NCBI GenBank assembly: GCA_025363025.1
Contig: JANYEO010000236.1
Coordinates: 1 to 6,239 of the forward strand
Length of the DNA stretch: 6,239 nucleotides
Direction: 5' to 3'
Source: Opitutia bacterium
GTDB lineage: Bacteria; Verrucomicrobiota; Verrucomicrobiia; Opitutales; JANYEO01
Made by a program: the position numbers and the translations under genes. This document shows, piece after piece, positions 1 through 4,965 of the stretch (within the stretch, counting starts at the first letter, position 1; every line of letters starts with the position of its first letter). The notes under the pieces were generated by a model. The model saw nothing but the letters and a program-made list of their open reading frames with translations, made no database searches and was not told the origin of the DNA.

Positions 1-779
1 CGCAAGGCGATGAGTAATCCTGATAAAGCCCAAAAGCTGACGAGTATGCCAAGGGTAAAGATTAGGCCTTGTGCCCTGGCAGCCCCCCGGGATTCGTGCG
101 CGTGGGAGACGAAGCCCATGACTTTGAGCCCCAAAACAGGGAAAACGCAGGGCATGAGGTTTAATATAAGCCCACCCAAAAAGGCCCACCCAAAGATGAG
201 TAGGAGGCTGAAGGGGGCTTTTTGCCCGGCAGGGGCGGCAGTATCTTTTGCAAGGAACGATTGAAATAGGGCGCTCGTTCCGGGGTTGATTGCCGGAGTG
301 GTTCCCGGGGCTATCGTTGGGAGGGTCAGTGAAACGGTTCCGCCTCCCGGGAGGCATAAGGTGTTGCATTCTAGCCAGTGCACAGTTGCTTGGAGCGTTA
401 CCGCTTCATAGGCCTTAAGGTCATTTGAGGGCGTTATTAATACAGGCAATAGGATGGGCCCTTCGTAGCCATAAGCGATAATGCCGCCGTCTTCAAAGGT
501 ATGCGGGGTCGGCCATGAAATAGGGCCAGCAGTAAATCCAGGAGGCAGTTGCCATTCGATTTCCGTGGGTAGCCCTGCTTCGCCTGGTGGGTTGGCATAA
601 GTATGCCAGCCTGCCTCTGTGTTTAAATAAAGACCGATTAAAAAGGGAGTGCCCGGTGCAATGTTGGTTTTTTCTGAAAGAAGCGTAGCCGTTGTGTGGG
701 CCGAGTGGGCGATGAGATTTTCCGCCCAGAGCCCGGGCGCGCCGTACAGTAAGCCGAGGGCAAAGATGAATTTTAGCAT
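1..779 (-). CDS. DsbD/ScsB-family thiol:disulfide interchange protein, N-terminal part (3' end outside window)
   Basis: The reading frame is open from an ATG at 779 to the left edge, giving 259 residues with no stop, so the gene is cut. Residues 1-19 look like a signal peptide (hydrophobic FIFALGLLYG, then a WAE end). Residues ~25-160 resemble the periplasmic DsbD-alpha/ScsB-type domain, with a Cys pair at C138 and C142 (WLECNTLC) that matches the redox pair of that domain. A membrane part begins at ~190 and contains the DsbD hallmark LNLMPCVFPVLGLK with Cys211 after the proline; a second helix starts at ~238. Known family role: passing electrons from cytoplasmic thioredoxin across the inner membrane to periplasmic thiol proteins. 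The C-terminal thioredoxin-like domain, if present, lies outside. No Shine-Dalgarno is visible before the ATG. The gene starts 22 nt after the preceding small membrane-protein gene and is probably co-transcribed with it. The family is secure; whether it is DsbD proper or ScsB-like is not. Confidence 0.88.
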   Translation of the reverse strand, partial: MLKFIFALGLLYGAPGLWAENLIAHSAHTTATLLSEKTNIAPGTPFLIGLYLNTEAGWHTYANPPGEAGLPTEIEWQLPPGFTAGPISWPTPHTFEDGGIIAYGYEGPILLPVLITPSNDLKAYEAVTLQATVHWLECNTLCLPGGGTVSLTLPTIAPGTTPAINPGTSALFQSFLAKDTAAPAGQKAPFSLLLIFGWAFLGGLILNLMPCVFPVLGLKVMGFVSHAHESRGAARAQGLIFTLGILVSFWALSGLLIAL

Positions 780-801
780 AATGAAATAGAAGGTCTTAAT
801 G

Positions 802-1005
802 TTATACGTCTTGTTTATCGTGAATTAATTTCATAATGACTTGGTTATAATGGGCATGCCAGTAATAACGGATAGTTAAGCCGCCGAGGAAAATGATAAT
901 CCCGAGTACGATGAGTCCAGTAAAGCTTCCGACTTTATGGCTACCTTTTGCCTTAAATGTAGGCCTTGTGTAAGAGTGGAAGGGGCGTCGCATAGTAAGA
1001 CTCAT
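802..1005 (-). CDS. small single-helix membrane protein, unknown function
   Basis: This is a 67-residue frame I do not recognise. The N-terminus is basic (RR at 6-7, R14, K18, K20, K24). One hydrophobic helix spans about 27-45 (rich in I, L, G). The C-terminal tail of ~20 residues is polar with aromatic and His residues. By the positive-inside rule the basic N-terminus should be cytoplasmic. The ATG at 1005 is the first possible start because an in-frame TAA lies three codons upstream; a second ATG at residue 5 is possible. It sits 42 nt after the HPr stop and 22 nt before the DsbD-family start, all on the same strand, which supports a real translated gene. It may be an accessory or assembly protein for the membrane or redox neighbour, but that is only inference from position. 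Confidence 0.6.
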   Translation of the reverse strand: MSLTMRRPFHSYTRPTFKAKGSHKVGSFTGLIVLGIIIFLGGLTIRYYWHAHYNQVIMKLIHDKQDV

Positions 1006-1047
1006 TCTGCATTACGGAAGCGGACCTCGCTTGCATCGGAGGCTTTT

Positions 1048-1326
1048 TTAAGCTTCCTCGAATTTACGTTCAAACAAAGTCGTAAGCTCTTTGATAATAG
1101 CGGCGGCGTCAGGGCCTATGGCTGTAATTTCTAAGCGGGTACCCTGGGCTGCAGCTAGCATCATAAGACCCATGATGCTTTTGCCGTTAATTTGATCATT
1201 CCCTCGCCTTACCCATAGCTCTGTGTGTGGGTAGCGATTGGCCGCCCGTACCATCATGGCGGCTGGGCGTGCATGAAGTCCCATTTTGTTCGAAACGGTA
1301 AGTGTAGTCGATTGCTCTATGGGCAT
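1048..1326 (-). CDS. ptsH: HPr-family phosphocarrier protein
   Basis: This is a small cytosolic phosphocarrier of the phosphotransferase system. From the chosen start it has 92 residues, close to the usual 85-90. The active-site motif GLHARPA places the phospho-accepting His at residue 18, with Arg20 beside it. The second motif NGKSIMGLMML contains Ser50, equivalent to the regulatory Ser46 phosphorylated by HPr kinase in many phyla. The C-terminal helix (AAAIIKELTTLFERKFEE) also fits. I chose the ATG at 1326 because GGAAG lies 8 nt upstream and the length then fits the family; an in-frame ATG at 1359 would add 11 residues. Enzyme I and EII genes are not visible, so whether this HPr feeds sugar uptake or only regulation cannot be told. 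It lies 86 nt behind lexA and before the small membrane-protein gene, so it may be read from the lexA promoter. Confidence 0.93.
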   Translation of the reverse strand: MPIEQSTTLTVSNKMGLHARPAAMMVRAANRYPHTELWVRRGNDQINGKSIMGLMMLAAAQGTRLEITAIGPDAAAIIKELTTLFERKFEEA

Positions 1327-1445
1327 GGCTATATCTTCCGATTTTGCAGGTGGGATCATATAGTCATACAGACGGATCTAATTGATAAAGACAAGTCGAA
1401 ATCCAATGTACCCCTTTTGGCGAGATTGAGAAATTGTCAGTAGTT

Positions 1446-2069
1446 TTAGAGGGGGCGCACGATTGACCGAGCTACCCCTTGAATAAGAAGTTCTGTGACC
1501 GGAAAGAGGGAGGGGTAGCTTTTGTTTTCTGCTTTAAGGTGGAATCGTCCGCCTTGGGTAATTAAACGTTTAAGCGTTGTTTCCCCATCGATTAAAGCTG
1601 CGACAATATCGCCTTGTTTTGCCGGCACAGGGTCCACGATAACCGTGTCTCCATCGAGGATGCCTGCATCCATCATGCTGTCACCCCTTACCCGTAAGGC
1701 AAAAGCAGGGCGGTTGCGGCTGCGTCCGAGGGTGTCACGGTCGATTTGGAGGAGCCCGATGGCCCCTGCAGTTTCAACCCCATCAGGGTATCCGGCGGCA
1801 ATGTTTCCGTACAGGGGGATGTCTGCCAATGGGATGGCGCCCGGCGGGAAGCCTTCTTCGCTCGCTAATTGATAAGCGCGAGCATGCCCGGGGATGCGTG
1901 TCATATGCCCTTTATTTTCGAGCGCTCTTAAGTGGCCCATGACGGCATTTGTGCTTTTAAAACCAAATTGTTGCTGGATTTCGCGAATACTGGGCCAATA
2001 ACCGGCACTTGTGTGATGGGTGCGGAGAAACTGGAGAATTTCTGTTTGGCGGGAAGTTAAGGCTTTCAT
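1446..2069 (-). CDS. lexA: LexA SOS-response transcriptional repressor
   Basis: This is a 207-residue LexA of normal length. The N-terminal winged-helix domain covers ~1-68 (starts LTSRQTEILQFL), with the recognition helix-turn-helix at about 27-47. The self-cleavage site is Ala92-Gly93 in YGNIAAGYP. The catalytic dyad is Ser131 (GDSMMDAGILDGD) and Lys167 (TTLKRL). All elements of a self-cleaving repressor are therefore present. Known role: it represses SOS genes until RecA filaments on single-stranded DNA trigger autocleavage. The ATG at 2069 starts the canonical MKALTSRQ end. The -10 box lies only 7 nt before it, so the transcript may be leaderless. The gene is divergent from the small membrane-protein gene at 2241 and is probably autoregulated through TGTTC half-sites in its promoter. 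Confidence 0.97.
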   Translation of the reverse strand: MKALTSRQTEILQFLRTHHTSAGYWPSIREIQQQFGFKSTNAVMGHLRALENKGHMTRIPGHARAYQLASEEGFPPGAIPLADIPLYGNIAAGYPDGVETAGAIGLLQIDRDTLGRSRNRPAFALRVRGDSMMDAGILDGDTVIVDPVPAKQGDIVAALIDGETTLKRLITQGGRFHLKAENKSYPSLFPVTELLIQGVARSIVRPL

Positions 2070-2076
2070 GTGATCA

Positions 2077-2106
2077 AATGTATCATGATCTTCTGTTCAT
2101 AGTCAA
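2077..2106 (-). promoter_or_regulatory. sigma70-type promoter of lexA
   Basis: On the minus strand, TTGACT (2106-2101) is followed by an 18-nt spacer and TACATT (2082-2077). TG lies one base before the -10 (TGATACATT), an extended -10. Transcription would be expected to begin at or within a base or two of the lexA ATG at 2069. The match to the -35 consensus is 5 of 6. Confidence 0.7.
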
Positions 2107-2112
2107 GTGTTC
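2094..2112 (-). promoter_or_regulatory. candidate LexA operator half-sites overlapping the lexA -35 region
   Basis: GAACA occurs twice on the minus strand (2112-2108 and 2098-2094), with starts 14 bp apart, flanking the -35 hexamer. As I recall, LexA of Verrucomicrobia binds an inverted TGTTC-N4-GAACA site. The half-site sequence matches, but here the two copies are direct repeats rather than inverted, so this is a candidate, not a confirmed operator. Confidence 0.4.
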
Positions 2113-2240
2113 TTGTGGGCTGAAAATAGGGCATTTTTTAATGCATGAAGCGTAAGATTTTGTAGCGTAGCCAAGTGTTAAGAAATTGAAATAAATTTTG
2201 TTCAATAGCTTCACTTCTAGGCTCGATTATCAAAAAACTT

Positions 2241-2582
2241 ATGCCTTTAATAAGGTCCCCTATGGAACGCTTCTTGAATACACAACTCCCCTTGGGCCGG
2301 ATAGGCTTTACCTTCGGTGTCCTCTTTGTTCTCTTCTGTGCTGCTGGGCTCGCGCATTTAGCCTTTCAGTCATTGGGTGATCATCATTCCACGTTTCCTT
2401 TGGCTTGTTTTTGTAGCATTGTGGCTGGTTTCTTGGCTATAAGTACGCTCTTGCTCCTATGTGTGCGGCGGATGAAGGAAACGCACTGGAAGCCTATGTC
2501 TACTCTTTTTCTCCTGCTGCCCGGCCTCAATGTAATGTACCTCTTGGCACTGGCTTTGGCCGCACCTAAAAAACAGCGATAA
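2241..2582 (+). CDS. small multi-pass membrane protein, DUF805-like
   Basis: This is a 113-residue protein with three hydrophobic segments at about 23-43, 53-74 and 86-108. The layout resembles DUF805 proteins: a short N-terminal part ending in a Gly-Arg pair (GR at 19-20), a basic RRMKETHW stretch (76-83) where DUF805 usually has RRLHDxG, then a last helix with an LPGLN turn. The match is to the general pattern and is weaker than in typical members. The function of this family is unknown. An alternative start at 2262 (residue 8) has AAGG 6 nt upstream and may be the true one; the ATG at 2241 has no Shine-Dalgarno. The gene is divergent from lexA and lies 83 nt before the phosphofructokinase homologue on the same strand. 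The frame is real because the helices and tail are coherent; the family assignment is moderate. Confidence 0.65.
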   Translation: MPLIRSPMERFLNTQLPLGRIGFTFGVLFVLFCAAGLAHLAFQSLGDHHSTFPLACFCSIVAGFLAISTLLLLCVRRMKETHWKPMSTLFLLLPGLNVMYLLALALAAPKKQR

Positions 2583-2593
2583 GATAAACAAGT

Positions 2594-2612
2594 GCAATCG
2601 CTTTAAGATTGC
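2594..2612 (+). repeat. short inverted repeat between the DUF805-like gene and the phosphofructokinase homologue
   Basis: GCAATC (2594-2599) and GATTGC (2607-2612) form a 6-bp stem with a 7-nt loop, 11 nt after the stop codon. There is no T-tract, so it is at best a weak terminator or an mRNA-end hairpin. Confidence 0.3.
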
Positions 2613-2665
2613 CTTAGCAGATGCAACAAACCTAGGGTTCCTCCCTCAAAACCCTTTTTAACGCT

Positions 2666-3913
2666 ATGTTTCAAGATCTCTGCGGAAATTTACTTATCTT
2701 ACAATGCGGCCAATCAACGGCCGTAGCTAATGCTTGCCTGGCCGGAGCTATTTCGGAGGCCCTCAATCATGAAGATCATGTCGAAGATGTTTTAGGCGCC
2801 TTAGGGGGGCTTCAAGGGCTGATGAATGAAGATATTATAGACTTAGCAGCAGAATCTCAGCAGACCATTCGCGCGCTGAGCACCACCCCAGGAATGGCCC
2901 TTGGTATTAGCATAGACCATGCTAATCGTCCTCAGGATTTAGAAAAAGCATTGCAAGTTATACAAGCCCACAACATTCGCTACATCCTGGTGATAGGAGA
3001 TAGTGAAGCGCTTGATTTAGCTGCAAAACTGAGCGAACAAGCCGAAGCGATGAGTTATTCCCTCGCCACTATGGCCATTCCGGTAACCACGGATAATAGC
3101 TTGCCGACGACTGATCATTGCCCGGGTTATGGTAGTATGGCCAAAAATTATGCTTCCCTTCTGCGTGAAGTGACGTGCGATGTCGAAAGCTTGGCGCGGC
3201 AAAACCAGGTTGTCCTTGTGGAGGTAGCAGGCCGTACGGCAGGTTGGGCCACTGCTTCAACTGTTCTTGCTCGCAGACGCAATCAACCGGAGGATGCCCC
3301 CCATTTAGTATATTTACCGGAGGTGCATTTTGCTCCTGAAAAATTTGTAGAAGACATCCGCCGCGTACTTGAAAAACAAGGCTGGTGTATGGCCGTTGTT
3401 AGCGAAGGGTTAGTCGATACCAATGGCAATTACATTGCAGGCCAACCTGCAGAAGGCGGCAGTGTGTCAGATCTTCTTAACCGCCATTTGCGTGAACAAT
3501 TAGGGGTGCAAGTAGATTGTATACGTCTGGGCTTTGCCCAGCGTTCCGCCAGCCGGAGTATCTCTTTGACTGATTCTCAAGAAGCGGCTCAAGCAGGCCA
3601 AGCGGCCGTACGAGCCGCGCTTGAAGGCAAGACTGCCCGCATGGTGACTTTAACTCGTGCGGAGTCCGACCATTATGCTTGCGACATGGGGCTCGTCCCT
3701 ATTGCGGAAGTCGGCGCTGCGGTAAAAGCCTTCCCTCCTTCCTGGATTAATGAAGATGGTTCTAGCCTTAGCTTCCAGTTTTGCAAATATGCCACTCCGC
3801 TCATTCAAGGGGAGGTTGAATCCGCCTTTGAGCAAGGGACGGTGAGACTCGCTCGCCTGGATAAACGGCGTGTGGCTAAAAAATTGGCCTTACAGCCAGT
3901 GGTGCAGGCTTAA
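2666..3913 (+). CDS. phosphofructokinase homologue of the pyrophosphate-dependent (PFP) type, with altered active site
   Basis: This 415-residue protein is full-length for the PFK family (PF00365 fold). It follows verrucomicrobial PPi-PFKs from end to end: N-terminal loop 13-22, TTPGMALG at 73-80, AHNIRYILVIG at 101-111, TTDHCPGYGS at 148-157, EVAGRTAGW at 186-194, YLPE at 216-219, AQRSAS at 291-296 and PLIQGEV at 378-384. Active PPi-PFKs convert fructose 6-phosphate and PPi to fructose 1,6-bisphosphate. Several expected residues are changed here. The GG of the first loop is GQ (15-16). The Arg after TPGxALGxx is Ile83. The donor-site GG is GD (111-112). PKTIDND is PVTTDNS (139-145), which loses the PPi-type Lys, although Asp143 is kept. 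MGR is AGR (188-190). It may have little or no activity, or a regulatory role or different donor. The consensus used for comparison is from memory. No Shine-Dalgarno is seen. A terminator follows at 3941. Confidence 0.85.
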   Translation: MFQDLCGNLLILQCGQSTAVANACLAGAISEALNHEDHVEDVLGALGGLQGLMNEDIIDLAAESQQTIRALSTTPGMALGISIDHANRPQDLEKALQVIQAHNIRYILVIGDSEALDLAAKLSEQAEAMSYSLATMAIPVTTDNSLPTTDHCPGYGSMAKNYASLLREVTCDVESLARQNQVVLVEVAGRTAGWATASTVLARRRNQPEDAPHLVYLPEVHFAPEKFVEDIRRVLEKQGWCMAVVSEGLVDTNGNYIAGQPAEGGSVSDLLNRHLREQLGVQVDCIRLGFAQRSASRSISLTDSQEAAQAGQAAVRAALEGKTARMVTLTRAESDHYACDMGLVPIAEVGAAVKAFPPSWINEDGSSLSFQFCKYATPLIQGEVESAFEQGTVRLARLDKRRVAKKLALQPVVQA

Positions 3914-3940
3914 ATAAAGGTGCTCTTTTAAAAAGAAAAA

Positions 3941-3973
3941 AACGGGTACACCTAAACGGTGTATCCGTTTTTT
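3941..3973 (+). terminator. rho-independent terminator of the phosphofructokinase homologue
   Basis: AACGGGTACACC (3941-3952) pairs with GGTGTATCCGTT (3958-3969) around a 5-nt loop: 12 pairs, one of them G·U on the plus strand, followed by TTTTTT ending at 3973. It begins 27 nt after the stop codon. An A-rich stretch before it (from 3930) could make it work in both directions. Confidence 0.9.
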
Positions 3974-3995
3974 AATGCTTAAATCTTTTTATGTG

Positions 3996-4038
3996 TTATC
4001 TAACTCACAGAAATAGATAAACAATCTTGCATTATCTA
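3996..4038. promoter_or_regulatory. three evenly spaced 7-bp operator-like repeats
   Basis: TTATCTA (3996-4002), its reverse complement TAGATAA (4014-4020) and TTATCTA again (4032-4038) are separated by exactly 11 bp each time, an 18-bp period. The last copy lies on the edge of and inside the spacer of the promoter at 4027-4055. This pattern suggests a regulator binding site, but the region is AT-rich and chance is not excluded. Confidence 0.4.
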
Positions 4039-4055
4039 TGACTTTTTCCTATAAG
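4027..4055 (+). promoter_or_regulatory. candidate promoter for the structured RNA
   Basis: TTGCAT (4027-4032), a 17-nt spacer and TATAAG (4050-4055) give a good -10 (5 of 6) and a weak -35 (3 of 6). The expected start is near 4062, exactly where the 5' strand of the RNA's closing stem begins. It lies after the upstream terminator, so the downstream region would be an independent unit. Confidence 0.5.
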
Positions 4056-4061
4056 TATTGT

Positions 4062-4474
4062 GACTGCTACGTATTAGCTGTTGTTATTTCCCCAAAAAGA
4101 CCTACCCCTAGTCCTTGGACCCCGACCCCCTCTGAGCTACCCCCTACTCCCCCAGTAGTGCTCTAAGGTAAAGTCGGGGTCCCCTTCATTAAGACCGAGG
4201 CAGAATGCATTTCTTTTGAGTTTTTGGTTGGTTCTCGTTCCTCGAGTACCGGATGTACACTCGTCGCTCCGCCCTACAACTTCCTCAAAATCAAAGCATT
4301 CTGCAATCGGTCTCTAGATAATCCCAGTAATAGAAGATCAGAAAACAATGGCTTTTCATTTTAATAAGCTATTATGCAGTGGTCCCTCATTTGGGGTCGG
4401 ATGCACGACAGGAGCGCAGTCTTTAAGTCAATCGTGAAAAAAGACCGCGGCTGGTAGGGCTACGGTCTTCTTTT
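4062..4474 (+). ncRNA. candidate structured non-coding RNA (~410 nt), family not recognised
   Basis: No protein frame fits here, but the sequence folds into nested stems. A closing stem joins ACTGC (4063-4067) to GCAGT (4376-4380), continued by 4071-4073 with 4373-4375 and TAGCT (4075-4079) with AGCTA (4367-4371). An alternative closing pair is GACTGC (4062-4067) with GCAGTC (4416-4421). Stem 2 is GGACCCCGAC (4117-4126) with GTCGGGGTCC (4173-4182), perfect, enclosing GAGC/GCTC (4134/4160) and CTACT/AGTAG (4144/4154). Stem 3 has three segments: AGACCGA/TCGGTCT (4192/4297), GCAGAATGC/GCATTCTGC (4200/4286) and TTTTGAG/CTCAAAA (4214/4274), enclosing a small hairpin CGAGT/ACTCG (4243/4259). The 3' end is the terminator at 4441. 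Wobble pairs in the closing stem and terminator favour the plus strand. I see no motifs of RNase P RNA, tmRNA, SRP RNA or a tRNA. Function unknown. Confidence 0.6.
4441..4474. terminator. bidirectional terminator between the structured RNA and the dUTPase gene
   Basis: AAGACCG (4441-4447) pairs with CGGTCTT (4463-4469). On the plus strand G4449-U4452 can also pair with G4458-U4461, and CTTTT follows. On the minus strand the same stem is followed by six T (complement of 4442-4437), 26 nt after the dUTPase stop, so it also ends that gene. Confidence 0.8.
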
Positions 4475-4494
4475 CGCTCGGCTTATGCGGGTTT

Positions 4495-4866
4495 TTAGAT
4501 GTGCTGAGAGTCGGTCGCGTCCTTTACCTCATAGCCCGTTTCTTGGCGCTGATGGTTGACGTTATTTTTCTTCAAATAGGCTTGGTAAACATCATCTGGT
4601 GTCATACCCAGGACTTGGGCCAATGAGACCAAAAAGTGGAAAAGATCGACAACTTCTACCCGCGCATTTTGCTTATCAAAAGTTTGGTATTTGGCCCACC
4701 ATTTCCAGGGGACAGAGTCCACGAGTTCGGCTAACTCTTGCTGCATGGCTCGTACGTAGTTGAGGACCCATTGGGTTTGCTCGGCTTCATTAAGATCGGC
4801 CGTGCGTACCCCAATGCGGTCATTCAAGGCTGCTTGCAGGCGGAAAATTTCTTCAAGTTGGTCCAT
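4495..4866 (-). CDS. dimeric all-alpha dUTPase (dUTP diphosphatase)
   Basis: This 123-residue protein has the motif pattern of the dimeric, all-alpha dUTPase/NTP-pyrophosphohydrolase family (dUTPase_2 type). The first metal-binding motif is ELAEL (Glu44, Glu47), followed by PWKWW (53-57). The second is EVVDLFHFL (Glu71, Asp74), and the C-terminal YLKKNNVNHQRQ (97-108) binds phosphate. Known role: hydrolysis of dUTP to dUMP and PPi, which keeps uracil out of DNA and supplies the dTMP precursor, in the cytosol with Mg2+. The ATG at 4866 gives the family-typical start (MDQLEEIFRLQ). The gene is 99 nt behind the AsmA-like gene and could be separately transcribed. An inverted repeat (4865-4897) can cover the start codon, suggesting translational or operator control. 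It ends 26 nt before a terminator. The exact nucleotide specificity is inferred from the family. Confidence 0.88.
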   Translation of the reverse strand: MDQLEEIFRLQAALNDRIGVRTADLNEAEQTQWVLNYVRAMQQELAELVDSVPWKWWAKYQTFDKQNARVEVVDLFHFLVSLAQVLGMTPDDVYQAYLKKNNVNHQRQETGYEVKDATDSQHI

Positions 4867-4897
4867 AAGGCGTAATTAAAGAATAAAAACGCCTTAT
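4865..4897 (-). repeat. inverted repeat enclosing the dUTPase start codon
   Basis: ATAAGGCG (4865-4872) and CGCCTTAT (4890-4897) are a perfect 8-bp inverted repeat with a 17-nt A/T-rich loop. In the mRNA the AUG (4866-4864) is partly inside the 3' arm, so the hairpin could hide the start. TATAAG (4898-4893, minus) overlaps the outer arm and could be a -10 box, but no good -35 is seen, so the repeat may instead be an operator. Confidence 0.5.
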
Positions 4898-4903
4898 AAG
4901 ACG

Positions 4904-4917
4904 ACTGAATAATCAGT
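4904..4917. repeat. short palindrome upstream of the dUTPase gene
   Basis: ACTGA (4904-4908) and TCAGT (4913-4917) flank a 4-nt centre, just upstream of the possible -10 at 4893-4898. Its position suits an operator; nothing else supports that. Confidence 0.3.
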
Positions 4918-4937
4918 TTTTCCAGCAAAAATCTGCG

Positions 4938-4952
4938 TCGTTTAAAAAACGA
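4938..4952. repeat. inverted repeat downstream of the AsmA-like gene
   Basis: TCGTTT (4938-4943) and AAACGA (4947-4952) flank a 3-nt A centre, 14 nt after the AsmA-like stop. It could be a weak terminator for that gene or part of the regulatory region of the dUTPase; no strong T-tract follows the stem. Confidence 0.3.
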
Positions 4953-4965
4953 TCCACTGGAGGGT

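Noticed and set aside
10..264. 84-residue plus-strand frame
   Set aside because: It lies opposite the clear DsbD-family coding sequence and shows no recognisable protein features.
1360..1445. Separate promoter for the HPr gene
   Set aside because: Weak hexamers can be picked (for example TTGTCT), but none has both a good -10 and proper spacing.
1522..1872. 116-residue plus-strand frame
   Set aside because: It is antisense to lexA, whose identity is certain; the frame is a by-product.
4126..4153. tRNA-like GTAGCTCAG on the minus strand
   Set aside because: It resembles a tRNA D-arm, but no matching D-stem closing strand, anticodon arm, T-arm or acceptor stem can be laid out around it.
4062..4474. 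RNase P RNA, tmRNA or SRP RNA
   Set aside because: The conserved RNase P core, the tmRNA tRNA-like end and the SRP GGAAG/GCAG tip are all absent on both strands.
4062..4474. Retron or reverse-transcriptase-linked RNA
   Set aside because: End complementarity and a long hairpin recall a retron, but no reverse transcriptase or effector gene is nearby; the next gene is a dUTPase.
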